Assembly (NCBI GenBank): GCA_963821885.1
Contig: CAWGFN010000003.1
Span: 372,001 to 436,000 of the forward strand
Direction: 5' to 3'
Source: Oleiagrimonas sp963821885
GTDB lineage: Bacteria; Pseudomonadota; Gammaproteobacteria; Xanthomonadales; Rhodanobacteraceae
DNA: 64,000 bases
The translations under genes were made by a program, and so were the position numbers. Within the stretch, counting starts at the first letter, position 1, and every line of letters begins with the position of its first letter. This document shows positions 38,661-45,772 of this stretch, piece by piece. The notes beneath the pieces were generated by a model, which was not told the origin of the DNA, searched no databases, and saw only the letters and a program-made list of their open reading frames with translations.

Positions 38661-40070
38661 ATGAACGCATCCACTCGCGCGTGCGTGCTGGCCGTGGGCA
38701 TCACCGCGGCTCTGGCGGGGCCGCCGGCCATGGCCTCCGGGCGACAGGACGCCAGCGGGGCCTCCGCCTCCGGGAGCGATTCGAACACTAAAGCCGACAT
38801 GGCGGCACGCATCGCCGCCATGCAGAAGCAGATCGACATGCTGCAGCAGCAGCTCGACGCCATGCGCGCACAGCAGGCGCGGGCGGAGAAGGACTCGGCC
38901 GACACCCGCAAGAAGGTCGACACCCTGGCCGAGCAGAACAAGAAGACCACCAGGAAGGTCGCCAAGGTCGAGAAGAAGAAAAAGAACGGCATCACCTTCG
39001 GCGGCGCCATGCGCTTCCAGTACAGCTACGAGGACTACAACCGCAACAACGTCCACCGCACCGGGGACGTCGATTTCGACATTTTCCGCCTGAACATGCG
39101 CGGCAAGGTCGACAACATCGAGCTGCAGGCCGAGTGGCGCTGGTTCCAGTACATGAGCGCGGTCAAGTACGCCTGGCTGGGCTATGACTTCGGCAAGCAC
39201 TCGCAGGTGCAGGTCGGCCTGACGCGCATCCCGTTCGGCAACCAGCCGTACGATTCGCACAACTACTTCTTCAGTTCCAACTATTACCTGGGGCTGGAGG
39301 ACACCTATCACATGGGCGTCGAGTACGTGTATTCGGGCAACGACCCGTGGAACGTGCAGCTGGCCTTCTTCAAGAACGACGGCATGGGCGGCATCGACGG
39401 CTACGTGACCGACCGCAACCGCAGTTATTCCTACAACGTCGTTGGCATCCGTTCGCCGGGGGAGGGCATTTATGCCGATCCCGCGGACAGCGCGAACAAC
39501 CCGGCCGGCCGGCCGGCCGCCAGCATCGATACCGCCGCCGCGCGCGTGGCCTACACGTTCAAGTCCGGCGATGACCTGAAGGTGGAGCTGGGGGCCTCGG
39601 GCCTGCATGGCGGGGTGCAGGGGCCGACTTCGCGGATCGGCAACTATTCGGCCTACGCGGTGCACATGGACGCCAACTACAAGCGCCTCAACGTGCAGGC
39701 GCAGGCCGCGCGCTACGACTACCGCATCGATGGCGGGGCCGACCGCCTGGCCGTGGGCGCCTATGCGTTCTACGACTCCATTCCGGCCAGGGCCGATTCC
39801 TACACCTTCAACGTGAAGTACCACCAGCCGGTGCAGTGGGGCCCGATCCACGGCGTGGACCTATACAACGACTGGTCGCTGATCACCAACAAGTCCGGCA
39901 TGCTGCCAAACACCTACATGAACGTGCTCGGCGTCGGCGTCAGCGCGGGTGATCTTTACACCTACTTCGATTTCGTCACCGGCAAGAACCAGCCCTTCAT
40001 CGGCGGCAGCATGGCCGGCGACGGCAAGGTGCATCACCGGTTCAACATCAATTTCGGGTTTTATTTTTGA
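38661..40070 (+). CDS. Outer-membrane porin with N-terminal coiled coil
   Basis: 469 aa. Signal peptide MNASTRACVLAVGITAALAG...AMA, then a Gln/Lys-rich coiled coil (approximately residues 45-105, MQKQIDMLQQQLDAMRAQQA), then a beta-barrel of amphipathic strands ending in FNINFGFYF. It is porin-like (phosphate-selective OprO/OprP or carbohydrate porins have similar build). It is directly downstream of proX in the same orientation, so it is probably the outer-membrane entry for the compatible solute taken up by ProVWX. That role is inferred from position only. A coiled-coil periplasmic stalk is common in this porin type. The selectivity of the pore cannot be read from the sequence. Confidence 0.82.
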   Translation: MNASTRACVLAVGITAALAGPPAMASGRQDASGASASGSDSNTKADMAARIAAMQKQIDMLQQQLDAMRAQQARAEKDSADTRKKVDTLAEQNKKTTRKVAKVEKKKKNGITFGGAMRFQYSYEDYNRNNVHRTGDVDFDIFRLNMRGKVDNIELQAEWRWFQYMSAVKYAWLGYDFGKHSQVQVGLTRIPFGNQPYDSHNYFFSSNYYLGLEDTYHMGVEYVYSGNDPWNVQLAFFKNDGMGGIDGYVTDRNRSYSYNVVGIRSPGEGIYADPADSANNPAGRPAASIDTAAARVAYTFKSGDDLKVELGASGLHGGVQGPTSRIGNYSAYAVHMDANYKRLNVQAQAARYDYRIDGGADRLAVGAYAFYDSIPARADSYTFNVKYHQPVQWGPIHGVDLYNDWSLITNKSGMLPNTYMNVLGVGVSAGDLYTYFDFVTGKNQPFIGGSMAGDGKVHHRFNINFGFYF

Positions 40071-40676
40071 AGAGCCGGGACTCGGGACTCGGGGCCCGGT
40101 ACCCGGTACCCGGTACCCGGTGCCCGGGGCGATGGTCGCTCGGGGCCGTGGGCCCGTAGGCCCGTAGCCTGGATAAGCCCGCAGGGCGCATCCGGGAAGG
40201 GCCGCCCCGCGGCCCCGTGGCCCGTACCGCCCGGATGGCCCCGTTCCCGGATGCGCTTCGCTTATCCGGGATACGCGACCGAACAGGGCCGCGCCATCTA
40301 GCAATCAGGTGCCGTATGCCATGTGACGGGTCCCGGGTCCCGGGTTCCGGGTACCGAGTCCCGAGTCCCGAGTCCCGAGTCCCGAGTCCCGAAATTCACG
40401 CCGCTGGCCGCCCCGCGGCCCCGTGGCGCACACCGCCCGGATGGCCCCGTTCCCGGATGCGCTTCGCTTATCCGGGCTACGCGACCGACCAGGGCCGCGC
40501 CATCTGGGACTCGGGTGCCGTATGCCATGTGACGGGTCCCGGGTCCCGGGTACCGGGTCCCGGGTACCGGGTACCGAGCCCCGAGCCCCGAGCCCCGAGC
40601 CCCGAGCCCCGAGCCCCGAGCCCCGAGCCCCGAGCCCCGAGCCCCGAGCCCCGGCCCGTTTCCGGCGTCCGCGGCC
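40071..40676. repeat. REP-like inverted elements and 7-bp tandem repeat cluster
   Basis: About 600 bases without a real gene. REP-like words resembling GTAGCCCGGATAAG...GCATCCGGG occur at 40166-40196 (plus) and, inverted, near 40245-40275 and 40453-40482. A larger direct duplication is visible: unit A 40201-40389 and unit B 40407-40651 share GCCGCCCCGCGGCCCCGTGG, CCGGATGGCCCCGTTCCC, and TGCCGTATGCCATGTGACGG. Unit A ends in five CGAGTCC repeats (40355-40389); unit B ends in eleven CGAGCCC repeats (40575-40651). Words GGTCCCGGG and GGTACCGGG recur between them. Confidence 0.8.
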
Positions 40677-40683
40677 GGCTGCG

Positions 40684-40712
40684 TTGACAGGCTGCCGGCT
40701 CCGGGCTAGCTT
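40684..40712 (+). promoter_or_regulatory. Candidate promoter of the thrS operon
   Basis: TTGACA at 40684-40689 and a weak -10, TAGCTT at 40707-40712, spaced 17 bases apart, just after the repeat cluster. TATCCT at 40721-40726 is an alternative -10. It is the only good -35 hexamer before thrS. Confidence 0.5.
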
Positions 40713-40776
40713 TTCTGCGTTATCCTTTGCAACCCAATGGGGTGGCCCGCAGGTAACTGCCGGTCGAGTGTGCGAC

Positions 40777-40803
40777 ATGGACACTATGAACTTCCGACGC
40801 TGA
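40777..40803 (+). CDS. Possible leader peptide upstream of thrS
   Basis: Eight-codon ORF MDTMNFRR with ATG 40777 and TGA 40801-40803, directly before a terminator-like hairpin. It has one Thr and one Phe codon and only a weak ribosome site. The layout resembles an attenuation leader, but the codon content is not convincing. Confidence 0.3.
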   Translation: MDTMNFRR

Positions 40804-40828
40804 CATCTCGCGCTGGGCTTCCACCATG

Positions 40829-40849
40829 GGGCGCTGCGCGCCCTTTTTT
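40829..40849 (+). terminator. Terminator/attenuator in the thrS leader
   Basis: GGGCGC (40829-40834) pairs with GCGCCC (40838-40843), then six T (40844-40849). It lies between the likely promoter and thrS, about 105 bases before the ATG, so it may attenuate the operon. Confidence 0.7.
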
Positions 40850-40955
40850 ATTGGGTCTTTTCATCCATCGTCCCGATGGAAAGTAAAACCAGCCATCCAG
40901 GGCCGGATGACCCGCGAAAAGCACGCTATCTCGAGAGCTTGCACGGCACGCCAAC

Positions 40956-42858
40956 ATGATTGAAATCACTCTTCCCGACGGCAGCAAGCGGCCGTTCGAC
41001 CATCCCGTCACCGTCCAGGACGTGGCTGCCTCCATCGGCGCCGGCCTGGCCAAGGCCACCCTGGCCGGCAAGGTCGACGGCAAGCTGGTGGATGCCAGCC
41101 ATCGCATCGACCATGATGCCGGCCTGGAGATCGTCACCGAAAAGAGCCCGGAGGCGCTGGAGATCCTGCGCCACTCGACCGCGCATCTGCTGGCGCAGGC
41201 CGTGCAACGCCTGTATCCCGGCGCGCAGGTCACCATCGGCCCGGTGATCGACAATGGCTTCTACTACGACTTCGCCTACGAGCGGCCCTTCACCCCGGAG
41301 GACCTGGAGAAGATCGAGGCGGAGATGCACAAGATCGTCAAGGAGGCGCTGCCGCTGACGCGCACGGTGAAGTCGCGCGACGAGGCGGTGGCCTTCTTCC
41401 GCGACATGGGCGAGGAATACAAGGCCGAGATCATCGAGTCGATCCCGGCCGACGAGACGCTGTCGCTGTACACCCAGGGCGAATTCACCGACCTGTGCCG
41501 CGGCCCGCACGTGCCCGACACCGGCAAGCTGCGCGCGTTCAAGCTGATGAAGGTGGCTGGCGCCTATTGGCGCGGCGATTCGGACAACGCGATGCTGACC
41601 CGCATCTACGGCACCGCGTGGCTCAACGACAAGCAGCTCAAGGCCTACCTCACGCAGCTGGAGGAGGCCGAAAAGCGCGACCACCGCAAGATCGGCAAGG
41701 CCATGGACCTGTTCCACCAGCAGGAGGAAGGCCCGGGCATGGTGTTCTGGCACCCCAAGGGCTGGGCGCTGTGGCAGCAGGTCGAGCAGTACATGCGCAA
41801 GGTGTACCGCGACTCCGGCTACAAGGAGGTGCGCGGACCGCAGATCCTCGACGTGTCGCTGTGGAAGAAGTCCGGCCACTGGGACAACTACAAGGACAAC
41901 ATGTTCTTCACCGAGTCGGAGAAGCACACCTACGCGGTCAAGCCGATGAACTGCCCGGGCCACGTGCAGATCTACAACGCCGGCCTGCACAGCTACCGCG
42001 ACCTGCCGATCCGCTATGGCGAGTTCGGCGGCTGCCACCGCAACGAGCCGTCCGGCGCGCTGCACGGGTTGATGCGCGTGCGCGCGTTCACCCAGGACGA
42101 TGGCCACGTGTTCTGCACGCCGGAGCAGGTCGAATCCGAGGTCACCGCCTTCCACGCCCAGGCCATGAAGGTGTACGAGGACTTCGGTTTCGAGCACATC
42201 GAGCTGAAGATCGCGCTGCGTCCGGACGACCGCATCGGTTCGGACGCGGTCTGGGACGCCTCCGAGGACGCCCTGCGCAGCGCGCTTGCGCGCGGCTGGC
42301 GTCGAATGGGACGAGCTGCCCGGCGAGGGCGCCTTCTACGGCCCCAAGATCGAATACCACATGCGCGATTCGATCGGCCGCGGCTGGCAGGTCGGCACCA
42401 TGCAGGTGGACTTCTCCATGCCCGAGCGGCTGGGTGCCGAATACGTGGATGAGCACAGCCAGCGCCGGCATCCGGTCATGCTGCACCGTGCCATCGTCGG
42501 TTCGATGGAGCGTTTCATCGGTATCCTGATCGAGCATCATGCGGGACAGTTTCCGACCTGGCTGGCGCCGGTGCAGGCGGTGGTGATGAACATCACCGAC
42601 GCCCAAGGCGAGTATGCTGCTGAGGTTGCGCAAGTCCTTGTCGAGAAAGGGTTCCGCGTCGAAGCGGATTTGCGCAATGAAAAGGTCGGCTATAAAATCC
42701 GCGAACATACGTTGGCAAAGGTGCCCTACCTGCTAGTCGTGGGAGACCGCGAAAAGGAAGCAGGCGCCGTGGCCGTGCGTAGCCGGAACGGCGAAGACCT
42801 GGGCAGCATGCCCGTGACGGACTTCGCCGCCCGGCTGGAGACCGAGAGCCGGCACTGA
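40956..42858 (+). pseudogene. thrS: Threonyl-tRNA synthetase, interrupted by one apparent extra base near 42286
   Basis: The first part (40956 to ~42286) carries the TGS domain (MIEITLPDGSKRPFDHPV), the editing domain with HSTAHLLAQAV and the catalytic motifs (FWHPKGWALWQQVEQYMR; KPMNCPGHVQIY; FGGCHRNEPSGALHGLMRVR). The frame changes after SEDALRSAL. The second frame continues with RAAGVEWDELPGEGAFYGPK, VMLHRAIVGSMERFIGILIE (motif 3) and the anticodon-binding domain. Removing one T near 42286-42287 (GCGCTTGCG to GCGCTGCG) gives about 633 aa, against 642 in E. coli. As thrS is normally essential, a read error or a second thrS copy is implied. First gene of thrS-infC-rpmI-rplT-pheS-pheT. Confidence 0.93.
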
Positions 42859-42888
42859 GCCGGATACGGTCAAACATTGTCATTCACT

Positions 42889-42903
42889 GGAGGACGAGGT
42901 ATC
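42889..42903 (+). promoter_or_regulatory. Shine-Dalgarno and AUC start of infC
   Basis: GGAGG (42889-42893) is seven bases before an ATC at 42901. No ATG lies in a usable position. IF3 genes typically use a rare start (AUU in E. coli), which makes their expression sensitive to IF3 itself. Confidence 0.75.
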
Positions 42904-43428
42904 GCCACCCCTGACAACAAGCGTAATCGCCGCAACCACGAAATCCGCGTGCCGCAGATGCGCGTGATTGATGCCGAAGGCGAACAGGTCGGCATCGTGA
43001 GTCGCGACGAAGCGTTGGCCATGGCCGAGGAGGCCGGCCTGGACCTGGTGGAAATCCAGCCCAACGCCGAGCCGCCGGTCTGCCGCATCATGGACTTCGG
43101 CAAGCACAAGTTCGAACAGCAGAAGAAGGCCAACGCGGCGCGCAAGAAGACCAAGAAGATCGAGATCAAGGAAGTCAAGTTCCGTCCCAACACGGACGTG
43201 GGCGACTACCAGATCAAGCTCCGCAACATCCTGCGTTTCCTTGAAGTGGGCGACAAGGTCAAGGTGACCATCCGCTTCCGTGGTCGCGAGATGGCTCATC
43301 AGGAGCTGGGTCGCGAACTGGCCAAGCGGGTGCAGGAAGATGTGGGCGAGCATGGCGTGGTCGAGCAGTTTCCGCGCCAGGAAGGCCGCCTGATGGTCAT
43401 GATGCTGGGTCCGCCCAAGAACGTCTGA
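42901..43428 (+). CDS. infC: Translation initiation factor IF-3
   Basis: 175 aa. Start is a non-canonical ATC at 42901 with GGAGG seven bases upstream; the first residues ATPDNKRNRRNHEIRVPQMRVI fit the family. A TTG further upstream (42877) would add eight residues that do not fit IF3. N-domain: EGEQVGIVSRDEALAMAEEA, LVEIQPNAEPPVCRIMDFGK; C-domain after the Lys-rich linker: EVKFRPNTDVGDYQIKL, MVMMLGPPKN. IF3 binds the 30S subunit and proofreads start codons. Starts 42 bases after the thrS stop. Confidence 0.95.
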   Translation: MATPDNKRNRRNHEIRVPQMRVIDAEGEQVGIVSRDEALAMAEEAGLDLVEIQPNAEPPVCRIMDFGKHKFEQQKKANAARKKTKKIEIKEVKFRPNTDVGDYQIKLRNILRFLEVGDKVKVTIRFRGREMAHQELGRELAKRVQEDVGEHGVVEQFPRQEGRLMVMMLGPPKNV

Positions 43429-43541
43429 GCGCGCCCGCAAGTCCTTGATCCACCACGACCCCCTGCGTCTGGCTCGCGGGGGAGCCGCCCGTGGCGCAAG
43501 ACTTCCCCAGCGGGTGAAGTTCATAGTAGAATTCGCGATTC

Positions 43542-43559
43542 GGCCCGACTGGACGGGCC
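43542..43559 (+). promoter_or_regulatory. Hairpin in the infC-rpmI gap
   Basis: GGCCCG (43542-43547) pairs with CGGGCC (43554-43559) over a six-base loop. It lies in the 213-base infC-rpmI gap, the region where L20 autoregulation acts in E. coli. An L20-binding role here is only inferred. Confidence 0.35.
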
Positions 43560-43641
43560 ATGACAAGCCGATCCGGGCAGGACGGAAAGCACCGCGCAGC
43601 GGTCGCCGGGATCAGTCGAATAAAACCCAAGGGACGCAATC

Positions 43642-43839
43642 ATGCCCAAGATCAAGACCAACCGGGCCGCTGCCAAGCGGTTCCGCAAGACGGCGACCGG
43701 CAAGTTCAAGGCCGGCCATGCCTTCAAGTCGCACATCCTGACCAAGAAGTCGACCAAGCGTAAGCGCGGTCTGCGTGCGCCCAACCACGTCCATGAGAGC
43801 GACCGCAAGTCCGTCGCCCGCATGCTGCCGTACGCTTAA
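43642..43839 (+). CDS. rpmI: 50S ribosomal protein L35
   Basis: 65 aa basic protein with the typical MPKIKTNRAAAKRFRKTATG start and KKSTKRKRGLRAPNHV. Length equals the family (about 64-66 aa). Sits 213 bases after infC and 19 before rplT, as in other gammaproteobacteria. Confidence 0.96.
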   Translation: MPKIKTNRAAAKRFRKTATGKFKAGHAFKSHILTKKSTKRKRGLRAPNHVHESDRKSVARMLPYA

Positions 43840-43858
43840 GGATCAGGAGTAGACCACC

Positions 43859-44542
43859 ATGGCACGAGTCAAGCGGGGCGTCATCGCCCGTCGTCGTCAC
43901 AAGAAGATCATCGGTCGCGCGAAGGGCTACTACAATGCCCGCCGCAAGGTTTATCGCGTCGCCAACCAGGCCGTCATCAAGGCCGGCCAGTACGCCTACA
44001 TCGGCCGCAAGCAGAAGAAGCGCCAGTTCCGTTCGCTGTGGATCGTGCGCATCAACGCTGCGGCGCGCATGTTCGACCTGTCCTACAGCCGCCTGATCAA
44101 TGGCCTGAACAAGGCCGGCATCGAGGTCGACCGCAAGGTCCTGGCCGACATCGCCGTGCACGACATCAAGGCCTTCGGCGCGATCGCCGCGCAGGCCAAG
44201 GCCGCGCTGGACGGCAAGGTTGCGCCGAAGCCGGCCGCCAAGCCCGCCGCCGCCAAGAAGTCCGCGCCGAAGAAGGCCGCCGCCGCTGGCGACGACCTGA
44301 CCAAGATCGAGGGCATCGGCCCGAAGATCGGTGAAGTGCTCGCCGCCGCCGGCGTCGGCACCTACGCCGAACTGGCCGCGGCGTCGGCCGAGAAGCTCGG
44401 CGAAATCCTGCACGAGGCCGGCAGCCGCTATGCCTCGCACGACCCGGGCACGTGGCCGCAGCAGGCCGAGCTGGCCGCTGCCGGCAAGTTCGACGAGCTC
44501 AAGGACCTGCAGGACAAGCTCAAGGGCGGTCGCGTCGCCTGA
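43859..44542 (+). CDS. rplT: 50S ribosomal protein L20 fused to a C-terminal helix-hairpin-helix domain
   Basis: 227 aa, whereas L20 is normally about 117-120. Residues 1-119 are an ordinary L20: MARVKRGVIARRRHKKIIGR, AKGYYNARRKVYRVANQA, QFRSLWIVRINAAAR. Residues 120-141 are a Lys/Ala/Pro linker. From 143 follows DDLTKIEGIGPKIGEVLAAA, AELAAASAEKLGEIL, and then HDPGTWPQQAELAAAGKFDE, which resemble the short helix-hairpin-helix domain found fused to ribosomal proteins in Bacteroidetes. The fusion is in frame and followed by a normal stop and a hairpin, so it is not a frameshift artefact. Early assembly of 50S and autoregulation are the known roles of L20; the role of the extension is unknown. 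The codon usage is like the core part. Confidence 0.9.
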   Translation: MARVKRGVIARRRHKKIIGRAKGYYNARRKVYRVANQAVIKAGQYAYIGRKQKKRQFRSLWIVRINAAARMFDLSYSRLINGLNKAGIEVDRKVLADIAVHDIKAFGAIAAQAKAALDGKVAPKPAAKPAAAKKSAPKKAAAAGDDLTKIEGIGPKIGEVLAAAGVGTYAELAAASAEKLGEILHEAGSRYASHDPGTWPQQAELAAAGKFDELKDLQDKLKGGRVA

Positions 44543-44585
44543 AAGCCATGATCGCCGCCAGTGCGCGGTGATGACGCAGTATCCT

Positions 44586-44619
44586 CATGCGGGGAAGGGC
44601 GCGAGTCCTTCCCCGCATG
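44586..44619 (+). terminator. Strong hairpin between rplT and pheS (attenuator candidate)
   Basis: CATGCGGGGAAGG (44586-44598) and CCTTCCCCGCATG (44607-44619) form a perfect 13-bp stem with an 8-base loop, followed by CGTTTTG. The T run is short, so it may be a weak terminator or attenuator of pheST rather than a full stop. An overlapping short ORF with one Phe codon is not a convincing leader peptide. Confidence 0.6.
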
Positions 44620-44671
44620 CGTTTTGAGGGGGCGGAGAAGCGCCCGGCAGAGGACGACAGGCCGCAGATCG

Positions 44672-45667
44672 ATGAGCGATATCGAATCCCAGGTCCGCGA
44701 CGCGCTCGCGGACATCGAACGAACCGACAGCCTGGATGCGCTGCAGGCCCTGCGCGTATCGCTGCTGGGAAAGTCCGGCAGCATCACCGCGCAGCTGAAA
44801 AGCCTGGGCGCGCTGCCCGCGGAGGAGCGCAAGGCGGCCGGTGCCGCGATCAACCGGGGCAAGGTGCGCGTGTCCGAGGCGCTGGACGCGCGTCGCGAGG
44901 CCCTGCAGGACGCGGCCCTGGAACAGCGCCTGGCCTCCGAGCGCATCGACGTCACGCTGCCCGGGCGCGACGGCGTGCGCGGTGGGCTGCATCCGGTCAT
45001 GCGCGCGCTGGACCGCATCGCCGACATCTTCGAGCGGCTCGGCTACCAGCGTGCCGAAGGCCCGGAGATCGAGGACGACTGGCACAACTTCGAGGCCCTC
45101 AATTTCCCGCCGAACCATCCGGCGCGGACCATGCACGACACGTTCTACTTCCCCGACGGGCGACTGTTGCGCACGCACACCTCGCCGGTGCAGATCCGCG
45201 CGCTGAAGGACCGCCAGCCGCCCGTCCGCATCATCGCCCCGGGCAAGGTCTACCGCAGCGATTCGGACCAGACCCACTCGCCGATGTTCCACCAGATCGA
45301 AGGCCTGCTGGTCGACGAGACCTCCAGCTTCGCCGATCTCAAGGGCACTCTCGCGGCCTTCGTGCGCGCCTTCTTCGAACGCGATTTCGAGATGCGCTTC
45401 CGCCCCAGCTACTTCCCGTTCACCGAGCCCTCGGCCGAGCTGGACATCCGCTGGGACACGGCCGATGGCGGCGAGCGCTGGATGGAGGTGCTCGGTTGCG
45501 GCATGGTGCATCCGAACGTGCTGGCCAACTGCGGCATCGACCCGGAGCGCTACACCGGATTCGCCTTCGGCATCGGCGTGGAGCGCTTCGCCATGCTGCG
45601 CTACGGCGTGAACGACCTGCGCGCGTTCTTCGAGAACGACCTGAGGTTCCTCAGGCAGTTTGCGTGA
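44672..45667 (+). CDS. pheS: Phenylalanyl-tRNA synthetase alpha subunit
   Basis: 331 aa class II synthetase subunit. The N-terminal coiled coil (MSDIESQVRDALADIERTDS, ~1-85) precedes the catalytic domain: HPVMRALDRIADIF, ARTMHDTFYF and RTHTSPVQIRAL (motif 1-2 region), PGKVYRSDSDQTHSPMFHQIEG, and motif 3 GFAFGIGVERFAML. Forms the (alpha beta)2 enzyme with PheT. ATG 44672 follows a weak purine-rich stretch. It begins about 50 bases after the hairpin. Confidence 0.96.
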   Translation: MSDIESQVRDALADIERTDSLDALQALRVSLLGKSGSITAQLKSLGALPAEERKAAGAAINRGKVRVSEALDARREALQDAALEQRLASERIDVTLPGRDGVRGGLHPVMRALDRIADIFERLGYQRAEGPEIEDDWHNFEALNFPPNHPARTMHDTFYFPDGRLLRTHTSPVQIRALKDRQPPVRIIAPGKVYRSDSDQTHSPMFHQIEGLLVDETSSFADLKGTLAAFVRAFFERDFEMRFRPSYFPFTEPSAELDIRWDTADGGERWMEVLGCGMVHPNVLANCGIDPERYTGFAFGIGVERFAMLRYGVNDLRAFFENDLRFLRQFA

Positions 45668-45772
45668 GGCGCGGAGTCGGGGCGTGGACGCGCGGCACCG
45701 CCGGCTTGCGATGACGCCCCCGGAACCAGCCCCATCCGCCAATCCAATTTCACGATTCCCGGCTTCCCAACC

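Noticed and set aside
40355..40651. CRISPR array
   Set aside because: The repeats are 7-bp tandem units with no spacers, and no cas genes are present.
40423..40803. 126 aa ORF through the repeat cluster
   Set aside because: It is made of translated heptamer repeats (SPEPRAPSPEPRAP type) with no ribosome site. It only overlaps the thrS leader by chance.
40956..42858. Programmed +1 frameshift in thrS (and in the ATPase, recC and kinase genes)
   Set aside because: No slippery sequence or stop-codon context is shared by the four sites, and these genes are not known to use programmed shifts. An inserted base is a simpler explanation.
44569..44628. pheM-like leader peptide
   Set aside because: The short ORF MTQYPHAGKGASPSPHAF has one Phe codon and overlaps the hairpin; a Phe-rich peptide is expected for attenuation of pheST.
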